Below, one piece after another: positions 8,418 to 17,871 of a stretch of DNA of 64,000 nt. The notes below the pieces were generated by a model. It searched no databases. It saw only the letters and a list, made by a program, of their open reading frames with translations, and was not told the origin of the DNA. The position numbers were made by a program, and so were the translations under genes. Within the stretch, counting starts at the first letter, position 1. Every line of letters begins with the position of its first letter. The stretch is taken from positions 124,001 to 188,000 of the forward strand of contig NC_017770.1 in assembly GCF_000242635.2 (NCBI RefSeq), read 5' to 3'. This DNA is from Solitalea canadensis DSM 3403 (GTDB taxonomy: Bacteria > Bacteroidota > Bacteroidia > Sphingobacteriales > Sphingobacteriaceae).

Positions 8418-9941
8418 ATGAAAAAAATATATATACTGATTAGTGCATTTGTGATAGCAACGTCATCTTGCTCTGTAGACGAGGAGATTTTAGACGAGGT
8501 TAATGGCAATAATGTTGTTTCTGACAGTAAGAATGTAGAAATGATTGTTGCCCCGGCTTATGCCTACCTGAGAGATTTACAGAATCGTTCAGGAGTTTGG
8601 GGAACGCTGGAATCGGTAACGGATGAATTGGCCTGGCCTGCCAGAGGTTCTGACTGGGTGAGCCCGGATTTACAGACATTATTTACGCATGATTACGCAC
8701 CTACCAATACGTACGTGCGCAATACGTGGAATAGTTTCATGCTGGGAATAACACGTTGTAATGTTGCATTACAATATTTGAACGCCTCTCCAAAGTCAGA
8801 AATAACAGAAGGCTACATTGCAGAAGTGAAGTTTATTAGGGCACTTTGCATGTTTAAGTTAACCGACAACTTTGGTAAATTCCCTTTCAGAGAATATACC
8901 GAAACGGATTACTCAAAAGTGCCGGTTACCCTGACTCGTGAGCAAGCTGTTGAACGTATTATCAAAGAGCTTAATGAAATTATTCCTGTATTAAAAAATA
9001 AGGCAGATGTTCCTTACGGGAGAGTTTCGAAAGCTGCTGCTCAAATGTTGTTGGCTAACGTTTACCTTAATCACGAGGTTTATACAGGAAAAACTAAATG
9101 GGCTGAAACGATTAAGGCATGTGATGATATCATCAATTCAGGACAATATCAGATTGCTGATGATTATTGGGGCTTGTTCCAATATGATAATGCGAAGTAT
9201 TTACATAGCACAGAGTCTATATTGTCAGTTATTTATGATGAGACCAACGGATTAACTGGTTCGGTATGGATTCCGATTACCTTGCATTACAACCAAAAGT
9301 TCGGAAACTTTACCGGTTTGTGGAACGGTTGCTGTACCACGCCTACGTTTGTAGATACATGGGATGTTAATGATAAACGTTTTAGCGATAAACGGTTGAT
9401 TAGTCAGTTGGGCTTTAACCAGGGCTTTTTGATCGGTCAGCAATATTCGCCGGCTGGTGTTGCGTTGAAAACGCGTACCGGAGAACCTTTGATTTTTACG
9501 AAAGAGTTCAGTATCAAAAACTCAAAAGAAGAGCAAGGTGTACGTGTGGTAAAATTTGCACCTAATCCATCAACCACCAATACCAGTAATGCAGGTAATG
9601 ATTATCCTTTCTATCGCTTATCGGATACTTATTTGATGAGAGCTGAAGCTAAATTCAGAGCTGGTGATGAAGCAGGAGCTTTGGTTGATATCAATTACTT
9701 GCGAAATACGAAAAGAGGTCAACCTGCTTATACAACATTAGATTTGGACAAGATCTTGAACGAGCGTGGATATGAATTGTATTGGGAAGGAAATCGTCGT
9801 ACGGATCTGGTGCGTTTCAAGAAATACACGGCACCTCGCGCTGAGAAGAATTTTGTAACACCTGATTATAAAATCCTCTTGCCAATTCCTTTAAGTGCTA
9901 TTGAAGCCAACTCAACCCTAACTCAAAATCCGGGTTATTAA
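8418..9941 (+). CDS. SusD/RagB-family substrate-binding lipoprotein
   Basis: 507 residues from the ATG at 8418; an in-frame TTG at 8406 is less likely because the ATG puts MKK directly before the hydrophobic core. Lipobox ATSSCS places it on the outer-membrane surface. TPR-like helices (RCNVALQYLN, EVKFIRALCMFKLTDNFG) and the C-terminal RNTKRGQPA...ILNERGYELYWEGNRRTDLVRF block and ...LTQNPGY end are typical of SusD. It caps the SusC transporter at 5100 and captures substrate. The gap to susC is 18 bases. Confidence 0.94.
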   Translation: MKKIYILISAFVIATSSCSVDEEILDEVNGNNVVSDSKNVEMIVAPAYAYLRDLQNRSGVWGTLESVTDELAWPARGSDWVSPDLQTLFTHDYAPTNTYVRNTWNSFMLGITRCNVALQYLNASPKSEITEGYIAEVKFIRALCMFKLTDNFGKFPFREYTETDYSKVPVTLTREQAVERIIKELNEIIPVLKNKADVPYGRVSKAAAQMLLANVYLNHEVYTGKTKWAETIKACDDIINSGQYQIADDYWGLFQYDNAKYLHSTESILSVIYDETNGLTGSVWIPITLHYNQKFGNFTGLWNGCCTTPTFVDTWDVNDKRFSDKRLISQLGFNQGFLIGQQYSPAGVALKTRTGEPLIFTKEFSIKNSKEEQGVRVVKFAPNPSTTNTSNAGNDYPFYRLSDTYLMRAEAKFRAGDEAGALVDINYLRNTKRGQPAYTTLDLDKILNERGYELYWEGNRRTDLVRFKKYTAPRAEKNFVTPDYKILLPIPLSAIEANSTLTQNPGY

Positions 9942-9949
9942 GAGCTTTG

Positions 9950-9979
9950 TAACCCACGGCCCAAAGTGGTCGTGGGTTA
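9950..9979 (+). terminator. Hairpin between susD and the GH13 gene
   Basis: TAACCCACG (9950-9958) pairs with CGTGGGTTA (9971-9979). The following sequence (TTCTTAACAAAG) is a poor U-tract, so this is more likely a processing or partial-termination site that lowers GH expression relative to susCD than a full terminator. Confidence 0.5.
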
Positions 9980-10037
9980 TTCTTAACAAAGGCTTTGTGT
10001 TCTATAAAGCATTTTTTAAATCATTAAATGATTATTT

Positions 10038-11705
10038 ATGAAGAAGTTATTTGCTGCGCTATTGTTAATAGTGTTTTCGGCTCCGCTTTTTTCACAATCA
10101 CTGAAACCTGTTCCGAAATGGTTACAATCAGCCATCTTTTATCAGATTTATCCACAGAGTTTTCAGGATACTGATGGCGATGGAATTGGTGATATCAATG
10201 GAATTATCCAGCGATTAGATTATATCAAATGGTTGGGTTGTAATGCGATCTGGATTAACCCTTGCTTTGAATCTCCATTTTTTGATGCCGGTTACGATGT
10301 TACCAACTTTTATAAAGTGGCCCCACGCTACGGATCTAACGATGACCTGAAAAACTTATTCACTGAAGCGCATAAGCGCGGTATTAAAGTTTGCCTAGAC
10401 CTTGTTGCCGGACATTCATCCGATCAACATCCCTGGTTTAAGGCATCTCAACAAAAGGAAAAAAATGAATTTTCCGATCGGTACATCTGGACGAGTGATT
10501 CTACGTTAAAACCTGCCAAATTCGTATCAGGCGTATTTGAGCGAAATGGCACCTATCGTAAGAATTTTTTTGATTGTCAGCCGGCATTAAACTATGGTTA
10601 TGGTAAACCTGATCCTAAAAATCCATGGGAACAGCCTGTTACGGCTGCTGGTCCCCAAAAGACTAAAGAAGAGTTGATGCGAATTATGGACTTTTGGATG
10701 GATATGGGTGCCGATGGGTTCAGGGTAGACATGGCGGGTTCGCTTATAAAGAATGATCCGGGATTGCGTGCCACCAATAAGCTATGGAAAGAAATCCGCT
10801 CACACTTCCAGTCAAAATATCAGGAAGGCATATTAATAGCAGAGTGGGGCGATCCATCTAAATCCATCAAAGCCAATTTTATGATGGATTTTCTCATCCA
10901 TTTACGAAATACCGCTTACAGCTCAATGTTCTTTAATAAAGAAGGAGTGTACGCACATGATACCTGTTACTTTAGTTTGGCCGGCAACGGTTCTCCGTTA
11001 AACTTTATCAAAATTTATGAACAACAGTTAAGCGATGTAGAAAACAAAGGCTTTTTATGCCTGCCAACAGCTAACCATGATTTTCAACGCCCTGCAAGTG
11101 GCGACAGAAATACTATGGCACAACTGAAAGCAGCCATGACCTTTTTCCTTACCTTACCAAGTGTTCCATTGGTTTATTATGGAGACGAAATAGGGATGAA
11201 ATACATAAATGGTTTACCCAATAAGGAAGGAAGTGTGTTAACGAAAGGAAATCGTGCAGGCTCCCGCACTCCGATGCAATGGGATAAGAGTAGCGGAGCA
11301 GGGTTTTCCTCAGCTGTAGCAGATCAGTTTTATTTGCCTTTAGATAGTTCTTCAAACCGACCCAATGTAGAAACACAAAAAAGTGATTCCACATCCTTAC
11401 TTCATTTTACCCGAAAGTTGCTTGCGATAAGAGTTGATGCAGCTGCACTGCAAACAAATACCGAGCTGAAATTTTACAACACTCCTGGTAATCTTTACCC
11501 ATTGGTTTATCATCGAAGGATAAATAAAGAAGAGTATCTTGTGGTGATAAATCCGTCAGGGAAAAAGCAGCGCATCAATATAACCAAGAAGTCCAAACGC
11601 ATTACTCCAGTAATAGCAGAAGGTATCCAGGTGAATGTTAATGGTAAAAACGAAATTGCCATAATTACTGACGCTACAGCTTATGGAATATTTAAAATCA
11701 ACTAA
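10038..11705 (+). CDS. GH13 alpha-glucosidase/amylase-family enzyme, exported
   Basis: 555 residues with signal peptide (cleaved near LFSQS). The (beta/alpha)8 barrel regions are present: DLVAGHSS (121-128), DGFRVDMAG with nucleophile Asp231, LIAEWG with acid/base Glu269, and TANHDFQ with transition-state stabiliser Asp348. The usual Asn of region I (D.V.NH) is Gly here. RTPMQWD (about 412-418) is typical of the exo-acting oligo-1,6-glucosidase, alpha-glucosidase and trehalose-synthase branch. It probably acts on alpha-glucosides in the periplasm before or together with the GH65 enzyme downstream. Exact linkage specificity cannot be read from sequence. Confidence 0.9.
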   Translation: MKKLFAALLLIVFSAPLFSQSLKPVPKWLQSAIFYQIYPQSFQDTDGDGIGDINGIIQRLDYIKWLGCNAIWINPCFESPFFDAGYDVTNFYKVAPRYGSNDDLKNLFTEAHKRGIKVCLDLVAGHSSDQHPWFKASQQKEKNEFSDRYIWTSDSTLKPAKFVSGVFERNGTYRKNFFDCQPALNYGYGKPDPKNPWEQPVTAAGPQKTKEELMRIMDFWMDMGADGFRVDMAGSLIKNDPGLRATNKLWKEIRSHFQSKYQEGILIAEWGDPSKSIKANFMMDFLIHLRNTAYSSMFFNKEGVYAHDTCYFSLAGNGSPLNFIKIYEQQLSDVENKGFLCLPTANHDFQRPASGDRNTMAQLKAAMTFFLTLPSVPLVYYGDEIGMKYINGLPNKEGSVLTKGNRAGSRTPMQWDKSSGAGFSSAVADQFYLPLDSSSNRPNVETQKSDSTSLLHFTRKLLAIRVDAAALQTNTELKFYNTPGNLYPLVYHRRINKEEYLVVINPSGKKQRINITKKSKRITPVIAEGIQVNVNGKNEIAIITDATAYGIFKIN

Positions 11706-11715
11706 TCTAACTACA

Positions 11716-13761
11716 ATGTTCAGGTATATTTTATGCGTTATTATCGCAACCTTATTTATTAATGGGAGTGCTGTTGCTCAAATAGATCCGTGGATAGTTA
11801 AGGCTGATAAAATCGATCCGTCCAACTACTATGGAGTTTCCATCGCCAATGGTATGGTCGGAATTACATCATCGCCCGAGCCTTTAAAAATGAAGAGTAT
11901 AGTGCTTGCCGGAGCTTACGACCTATATGGTCGCGGAAGGGTAAGTAACTTTATTAATAGCATTAATCTGCTCAATATGAGTTTGTCGATAGATGGTCGG
12001 ACCGTTTCGGCAAGTACGATTAAAAATTTCCAACAGCAGTTGGATATGAAGCACGGAAGGTTTTCCGCTTCATTTGAGTTGGAAGATAAAGCCAAAGTCA
12101 GTTATACTTACTACGCACTCCGTCATTTACCCTATTCGGTAATGGTTGATGTTGCTATTACAGCGCTAAAGGACATCGAAATTAATGCTTCAAACGTAAT
12201 GGAAACTCCTGATGCTCTTAAGGATGTTCAAAACTATTACAATGAAATTGTTCGTTCTCATGTGGCAATAAAGCTGTTAACCTCCACAGCAAAAAGTCCG
12301 ACGGGCAAATTTGATATTGCTGCATCAACTACATTTTTATTTGAAGAAGATAAACAGCAACAACCGGATGTCATACATGCAATGTATGATAACAATAAAC
12401 ATAGCATGCGTTTTAGTAAAAAGTTGAATGCAGGCTCAATTTATGATTATGCTGTTGCCGGGGCTACTCTTACTTCAGCACATCATCCTGATCCGCTTAA
12501 TGAAGTAGAGCGATTAACCATTTTTGCCAAAATGCAAGGGAGAGATCGCTTGATCAATCATCATAATAAAGCATGGGACGACCTTTGGCAAAGTGATATC
12601 CTAATTGAAGGTGATGAACAAGCTCAACAAGATGTAAGGAGCATGCTTTATCACCTGTATGCCTTTTCTCGTGAAGGGTCGGGTATGTCATTATCCCCAA
12701 TGGGCTTATCGGGATTAGGGTATAACGGTCACGTATTTTGGGATACCGATATCTGGATGATGCCACCATTATTGCTCTTACATCCTGAAATTGCCGAATC
12801 ATTAATTGATTACCGATTTAAGCGACTCGAAGCAGCGAAGCATAATGCTTTTTCGCACGGTTACAAAGGCGCTATGTATCCATGGGAAAGTGCCCAATCG
12901 GGAGCAGAAGAAACGCCGGTTTGGGCATTGAGTGGTCCGTTTGAACACCACATAACCGGTTGTGTAGCTTTTGCTGCATGGAATTATTACTGCGCAACCC
13001 AAGATGTACAGTGGTTAAAAACAAAAGGCTGGCCGATTATTGAGGCTACCGCCGATTTTTGGACCAGCCGTGTTGAGCTAAATGATAAAGGTGAATATGA
13101 GATTAAAAATGTAGTAGCTGCTGATGAATGGGCTGAAAATGTAGATAATAATGCATTTACGAATGCGGTGGCAAAGGCAAATCTTGAAATAGCTGCAACC
13201 GCCGCAAAAATGGTAGGCCAAAAGGAAAATCCGGAGTGGATGAAAATTGCACAACGCATTCCTATTCTTAAGTTTCCGGATGGGGTTACCCGCGAACATG
13301 CAACCTATAATGGTGAGACCATTAAACAAGCGGATGTGAACTTGCTGGCTTTCCCGCTTAAGACAATAACCGATGCTGCTCAAATTGAGAAAGATCTTGT
13401 CTATTATCAATCGCGTGTACCTGTTTCTGGTACACCTGCTATGACGCAGGCTATTTTCTCCTTGTTATATGCACGTTTAGGTAAATCCGATCAGGCTCTT
13501 CATTATTTTAAAGATGCCTATGAGCCTAATTTAAATCCACCGTTCAGAGTAATTGCCGAAACAAAAGGAGGTACTAATCCTTACTTTGCTACAGGGGCGG
13601 GAGGTGTATTGCAAGCAGTTATGATGGGCTTTGGAGGCTTGGATATAACTACAAAAGGTATACAACAGGTAAAAAGTAAATTACCTGATCACTGGAAATC
13701 ATTAACCATACAAGGTGTTGGTCCACAGAAGAAAACATATAAAGTGATTAATTCGAAATAA
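11716..13761 (+). CDS. GH65 glycoside hydrolase, likely hydrolytic (kojibiose-hydrolase-like)
   Basis: The frame opens at 11683 inside the GH13 gene, but the ATG at 11716 (10 bases after that stop) starts a clean signal peptide ending SAVAQ, giving 681 residues. The alpha/alpha-barrel signatures of GH65 are FWDTDIWMMP (341-350), AADEWAENVDNNAFTNA (468-484) with general acid Glu471, and the loop AETKGGTNPYFATGAGG (614-630). Phosphorylases of the family bind phosphate near that loop; here Glu615 occupies the spot where, as I recall, hydrolytic members such as the Flavobacterium johnsoniae kojibiose hydrolase have their base. Export also argues against a phosphorylase. It completes alpha-glucoside breakdown in PUL 1. 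Confidence 0.88.
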   Translation: MFRYILCVIIATLFINGSAVAQIDPWIVKADKIDPSNYYGVSIANGMVGITSSPEPLKMKSIVLAGAYDLYGRGRVSNFINSINLLNMSLSIDGRTVSASTIKNFQQQLDMKHGRFSASFELEDKAKVSYTYYALRHLPYSVMVDVAITALKDIEINASNVMETPDALKDVQNYYNEIVRSHVAIKLLTSTAKSPTGKFDIAASTTFLFEEDKQQQPDVIHAMYDNNKHSMRFSKKLNAGSIYDYAVAGATLTSAHHPDPLNEVERLTIFAKMQGRDRLINHHNKAWDDLWQSDILIEGDEQAQQDVRSMLYHLYAFSREGSGMSLSPMGLSGLGYNGHVFWDTDIWMMPPLLLLHPEIAESLIDYRFKRLEAAKHNAFSHGYKGAMYPWESAQSGAEETPVWALSGPFEHHITGCVAFAAWNYYCATQDVQWLKTKGWPIIEATADFWTSRVELNDKGEYEIKNVVAADEWAENVDNNAFTNAVAKANLEIAATAAKMVGQKENPEWMKIAQRIPILKFPDGVTREHATYNGETIKQADVNLLAFPLKTITDAAQIEKDLVYYQSRVPVSGTPAMTQAIFSLLYARLGKSDQALHYFKDAYEPNLNPPFRVIAETKGGTNPYFATGAGGVLQAVMMGFGGLDITTKGIQQVKSKLPDHWKSLTIQGVGPQKKTYKVINSK

Positions 13762-13767
13762 GAAACG

Positions 13768-13802
13768 AACACCCCGATTAAAATCCGGGGTGTTTTGTTT
13801 TT
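13768..13802 (+). terminator. Rho-independent terminator after PUL 1 glycosidases
   Basis: AACACCCC (13768-13775) pairs with GGGGTGTT (13787-13794), followed by a T-rich tail (TTGTTTTT). It lies 7 bases after the GH65 stop codon and separates the PUL from the two-component pair. Confidence 0.85.
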
Positions 13803-13886
13803 GGTATTTGGCTTTCTTTTTTATTCAGAACAAGTGTTGTGGTTTTTTACAAATAATTAAATAAGTAAACAAGCAGGATAAAAGTT

Positions 13887-13894
13887 TAATTTTG
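13887..13894 (+). promoter_or_regulatory. Candidate -7 element of the LytTR/kinase operon
   Basis: TAATTTTG is an exact match to the Bacteroidota TAnnTTTG element, 19 bases before the ATG at 13914. No clear TTTG -33 box is seen at the right distance, so confidence is moderate. Confidence 0.4.
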
Positions 13895-13913
13895 GCGACT
13901 GATATTTCCTTGC

Positions 13914-14663
13914 ATGCTCCACATAAAAACAGTAATCATAGAAGATGAACCGGCTATCAGAAAAGAGTTAGAATGGTTGGTCTCTCAAGAAAAAACGTTA
14001 AAACTGGAGGCAATCGCCACTTCTGTAGCGAATGCGCTCCAAATCATAAAAAACACTAAGCCCGACTTAGTGTTGATGGATATTCAATTAGCCGACGGCA
14101 CAGCATTCGATATCTTAAGTCAACTGGAAGAACCCGATTTTCATATCATTTTCATCACAGCTTTTAATCATTTTGCCATAAAAGCCATTAAATATGGTGC
14201 ATTGGATTATTTGTTAAAACCGATCGATAATGAAGAGTTTTCGCTGGCTATTCAAAAGCTGAATAAAATTGAACAGTCCGATTATCGGCATCAGATCAAT
14301 GTTTTAAAGGAATATGGCTCGACTAAGTCAGTTGATATGAATTCGAATATCTGTATTACTTCATTGGATTGTCTGCAGATGATCCGCTTAAATGAAATAG
14401 TCTATCTCTCTGGCGACGGTTCTTACACGCAGATACATCTTGAAAACAACAAAAAGGTAACTGCATCTAAACCATTAAAATATTATGAAGAGCTCCTGCC
14501 AGATGATTACTTTATCCGAACACATCAATCTTATATCGTGAACAAAAACTTTATTGATAAATACATGCGAATAGGAGTTTTGGTGATGAAAGACCTTTCG
14601 GAAATTCCGGTAGCTACACGTAGGAAAGACTTTATTTTAGAACAATTAAGTCCCTTGAAATAA
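13914..14663 (+). CDS. LytTR-family response regulator
   Basis: 249 residues. Receiver domain (about 5-125) with the acidic pair IIEDEP and phosphoacceptor Asp in VLMDIQLADG; the conserved Lys is in LLKPID. The LytTR DNA-binding domain covers about 145-245 (VYLSGDGSYTQIHL, FIRTHQSYIVNKNFI). Its stop codon shares one base with the start of the sensor kinase gene (TAATG), so the two are translationally coupled. It lies downstream of PUL 1 but behind a terminator, so regulation of the PUL is possible rather than shown. Confidence 0.93.
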   Translation: MLHIKTVIIEDEPAIRKELEWLVSQEKTLKLEAIATSVANALQIIKNTKPDLVLMDIQLADGTAFDILSQLEEPDFHIIFITAFNHFAIKAIKYGALDYLLKPIDNEEFSLAIQKLNKIEQSDYRHQINVLKEYGSTKSVDMNSNICITSLDCLQMIRLNEIVYLSGDGSYTQIHLENNKKVTASKPLKYYEELLPDDYFIRTHQSYIVNKNFIDKYMRIGVLVMKDLSEIPVATRRKDFILEQLSPLK

Positions 14664-16591
14664 TGAGCAGACCATTTGTGTTTTTGTTGCTGGTACTAAT
14701 GGCTTCTTGTCGGCCTCAAACTGATAAATCAGTCGCTACACCTAAAGAACTGCTGAAAAAATTAGCAACTATCAACGATAGCCTCGATCAAAATAAACAA
14801 ATCGACAAACCTGCTTTTTGGACAAGCCAACTTAAACAAAAGAACTTTTCTGAAAGCAATCCAAGTTTAGCCTATATTCACTATCAGTTATCTAAAAGCC
14901 TGGCAAGATCAAACGCCGGAAAGGCCAAATACCATATCAATGTAGCTTTAGATTTGATCGAAAGGGAAAAGGAATTTGATGAGCTGAAGTTTACGATTTA
15001 TAATGGTGCAGGAATGATTGCAGAAGCTGAAGGCAAGTTCTATCAGGCGGTTTATTATTTTAATAAATCAGCTGCTATAATAATGAACGATGATTCGCTT
15101 CAAAGCAAGCCGGTGTCAAAAGTGATCTGCCTTCTTAATGCTGCCCAGGATAACAATAAAATAAGCCAGCATCCCAAAGCTATTCAGCAAAATAAGCTCG
15201 CACTGAAAATTTTAAAAACAATGCCGGATGGGATTGATATGCATTATTTCAGGGCTTACTCGCAGTTGTTTACGGCTTATACTGAAAGTGGAACTTATAA
15301 TGCGGATTCTTTGCTTTTCTATCTGAAACAACTGAGGGTTATTGCAGAAAGAACTGAAGATCCCATGCAGTTACGTTTTACCAATGAGCATACAGCCTAT
15401 TATTATTTAATGGCCAATCAATATAATCAGTCCATACATTATTATAAATTGGTTAAGGAGTATGATACAGAAAGTTTATCGGATAACCCCGGAAAACCAA
15501 ACCGTATAAGGAATGTATACATCACTTTGGCCAACCTGATCGATCTGTATGTTCAAACTAAACAGTTTCCCGAAGCGATAAACTTAATAAAGGAGGCGGA
15601 TAAGCTGGAGTGTGATAATGGCCAAGCACTTTCCTTTTATGAGAAAAGCTTGAATAAGCGAGCCAAAATGAATTATTATTTTGCCATTGGCAATGTTCAT
15701 TATGCCCAGAAAGAAGCAGAAGAACTATCGGAACTGAAAGATAATATACTCAAAAATTCGGGCATTCAGGCTACCGAAGAGATGGCTACCATTTATCAGT
15801 TGCAGTCGAAAGATCGTTCGATCAATACCCTTAACCGAACCATAAATTATACCACACAGCGACTTGAAAACAATAAATTGCTGTTATTGATCATCGGATT
15901 GCTGGCGCTACTGGCTATTTCGTGGGCACTATTGTTTTATTTTATTCAGCGGCAAAAAAGGCAAAAGCAGGAGAAAGAAAAAATATTACTGCAACAGCAA
16001 TTGTTAAGAACACAAATGGAGCCGCATTTTATTTTTAATACCTTATCAGCGTTGCAAAGTTTTATACGATTTGATGAAAAGGATAAATCCATAAAATACC
16101 TTAGTCAGTTTAGTAAATTACTTCGAAGCAGCTTAGAACTCAGCAGACAAAACTATGTTCCGCTTGATGAAGAGTTGGATGCCATAGAAAATTACCTGAG
16201 TTTACAACAGATGCGCTTCGAATACTCCTTCAGCTACAAGATACTGACACCAGAAACAGATCTGTCGGCACTATTGGTTCCGCCGATGCTAATTCAACCA
16301 TTTGTTGAAAATGCCATTATTCATGGGATGGCTAATCAGGTTAACAAAGGTCAGATATTGCTGGAAATTCAGCTTAATGAACGTCAATTATTGGTAAAGA
16401 TCGTTGATAATGGAAAAGGTATAGGAACAACCCCGAATGAAAAAGCTAATCATAAATCGCTATCAGGCACAATTGCCAAGGAACGTCTGGAGATTTTAGC
16501 GAAGGAAAACAAAATGAGGGCCAATGTGGAAATAGATTCAAACAAGGGTGGCACCAGTGTGTTACTTACACTTCCAGTCAAAAATCTTTAG
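14663..16591 (+). CDS. LytS-like sensor histidine kinase with TPR sensor region
   Basis: 642 residues. The N-terminus is a lipoprotein-like signal (LLVLMASC), followed by a long helical TPR-type periplasmic region (about 30-400), one membrane helix (about 408-430), a short coiled coil, the His_kinase domain with MEPHFIFNTLSALQSF (phosphoacceptor His455) and a HATPase domain (PFVENAIIHG, DNGKGIG). It should phosphorylate the LytTR regulator at 13914. Signal unknown. The kinase is predicted to be held by its single membrane helix; whether the Cys near the N-terminus is lipidated is unclear. Confidence 0.92.
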   Translation: MSRPFVFLLLVLMASCRPQTDKSVATPKELLKKLATINDSLDQNKQIDKPAFWTSQLKQKNFSESNPSLAYIHYQLSKSLARSNAGKAKYHINVALDLIEREKEFDELKFTIYNGAGMIAEAEGKFYQAVYYFNKSAAIIMNDDSLQSKPVSKVICLLNAAQDNNKISQHPKAIQQNKLALKILKTMPDGIDMHYFRAYSQLFTAYTESGTYNADSLLFYLKQLRVIAERTEDPMQLRFTNEHTAYYYLMANQYNQSIHYYKLVKEYDTESLSDNPGKPNRIRNVYITLANLIDLYVQTKQFPEAINLIKEADKLECDNGQALSFYEKSLNKRAKMNYYFAIGNVHYAQKEAEELSELKDNILKNSGIQATEEMATIYQLQSKDRSINTLNRTINYTTQRLENNKLLLLIIGLLALLAISWALLFYFIQRQKRQKQEKEKILLQQQLLRTQMEPHFIFNTLSALQSFIRFDEKDKSIKYLSQFSKLLRSSLELSRQNYVPLDEELDAIENYLSLQQMRFEYSFSYKILTPETDLSALLVPPMLIQPFVENAIIHGMANQVNKGQILLEIQLNERQLLVKIVDNGKGIGTTPNEKANHKSLSGTIAKERLEILAKENKMRANVEIDSNKGGTSVLLTLPVKNL

Positions 16592-16632
16592 CCTTTATAC
16601 AGATATAAACTAATTTCCGGCGAATAACCGGT

Positions 16633-16680
16633 AATCCCCTGCGAATTTAGATCGACTAAAATTCGCAGGGGATTTTTTTG
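16633..16680 (+). terminator. Rho-independent terminator after the kinase gene
   Basis: AATCCCCTGCGAATTT pairs with AAATTCGCAGGGGATT around a short loop, followed by TTTTTTG. A long, near-perfect stem about 40 bases after the kinase stop codon. Confidence 0.9.
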
Positions 16681-16714
16681 AGGTTTGTATCAATGATTAA
16701 ATTTTGACCCCAGC

Positions 16715-17683
16715 ATGTTCAATAGAAATCTTTTGTATTACGCGTTCGTCGTACTGTTGACGATACCCTTTAATGTCAGTGCACAGAAAAATATAAAACC
16801 CTATTTAGGATACTATCGAGCTTCGGGAGGAACACACTTGCTTTTAGAAGAAGATAATACCTTTTGCATCATTGCTTATGCTACATTTATCAAAGGCTTT
16901 TGGAGTATGGAAAAGGGCCGAATTGTGGTAACGCCTAAAAATCCAACACATTGTTTTGAGTTGTTGGGCAGGTATAATCCAACTATAAAGGAAGGTTTTA
17001 AAATTATGTTTAAAGGTTTTTCGGAGGAAGATACCTTTTTAGGCAAAGCTGGTTCGGATTCGATGCAAAGGGTGTTTAACAAGAATCCGAATTGCTTTGA
17101 CAATCCTTACGTCTATCAATTTAAAGAGAATACATCACGCATTTCTTTTGTCGATGTAATTTCTGAGGCTCATATTGACTATAACCGTAGAAATACCTAT
17201 ACATTCCCTTTAGGTCAGCATAATGATTTCATTGCTGTTTATCACGATCCCGGGCAATACTATGATGAGATGATTTTCACTATTGCACAGGTTTCAGGTA
17301 AAATTATCCTAAACGGTTCTAATGTTTTCCATAAACTACCGATGGATGAGCGATTAAAGAAGGAAATGAGAGAAATTAAGGAAATGGCTAAGCAAGAGGG
17401 GGATATAAATAGTGTGTATTGTAATCCTTCATACAATGTTTTTGATGAGACCGCAATGAGCATCGAAGATAATTTTTCTTTTGATACCGCCAAGAATGCT
17501 TTTATCTCAAAATTCAATTATGTAGAAGGAGAGGAGCTTCATCCTGAACTCAAAGAAGACGCCTATCATAGCATAGGAGTGCTGTACAAGTATGACAAAA
17601 TACTGCCGGCAACCATCGCTTTAATACCATTTAAAATAATAGAAAAAAGTCTTTTTATAGCTAAATGTGCTGGCGAAGAATAA
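16715..17683 (+). CDS. Exported protein of unknown function
   Basis: 322 residues with a signal peptide (hydrophobic core FVVLLTIPFNVSAQ). The mature protein starts with a beta-rich segment (YRASGGTHLLLEEDNTFCI) seen in small Bacteroidota exported proteins, then a mixed region with no motif I recognise. It stands alone between a terminator and a convergent hydrolase gene. Function unknown. Confidence 0.6.
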   Translation: MFNRNLLYYAFVVLLTIPFNVSAQKNIKPYLGYYRASGGTHLLLEEDNTFCIIAYATFIKGFWSMEKGRIVVTPKNPTHCFELLGRYNPTIKEGFKIMFKGFSEEDTFLGKAGSDSMQRVFNKNPNCFDNPYVYQFKENTSRISFVDVISEAHIDYNRRNTYTFPLGQHNDFIAVYHDPGQYYDEMIFTIAQVSGKIILNGSNVFHKLPMDERLKKEMREIKEMAKQEGDINSVYCNPSYNVFDETAMSIEDNFSFDTAKNAFISKFNYVEGEELHPELKEDAYHSIGVLYKYDKILPATIALIPFKIIEKSLFIAKCAGEE

Positions 17684-17871
17684 AATATTGAGAAGCTTTG
17701 TGAATAACTAAATGCATTATACGATTTAAAAATAAATCAAGCTTTAACTAATATTAATGCATTGTGAGATTTGATTTTACATATTCATTGAACTGTGTTT
17801 ATTGCACTATTAGACTTTTTTTGAGTTGTTTTAAATCGCACCTTCCGATGAAGAATCAATCCGCATTATTC

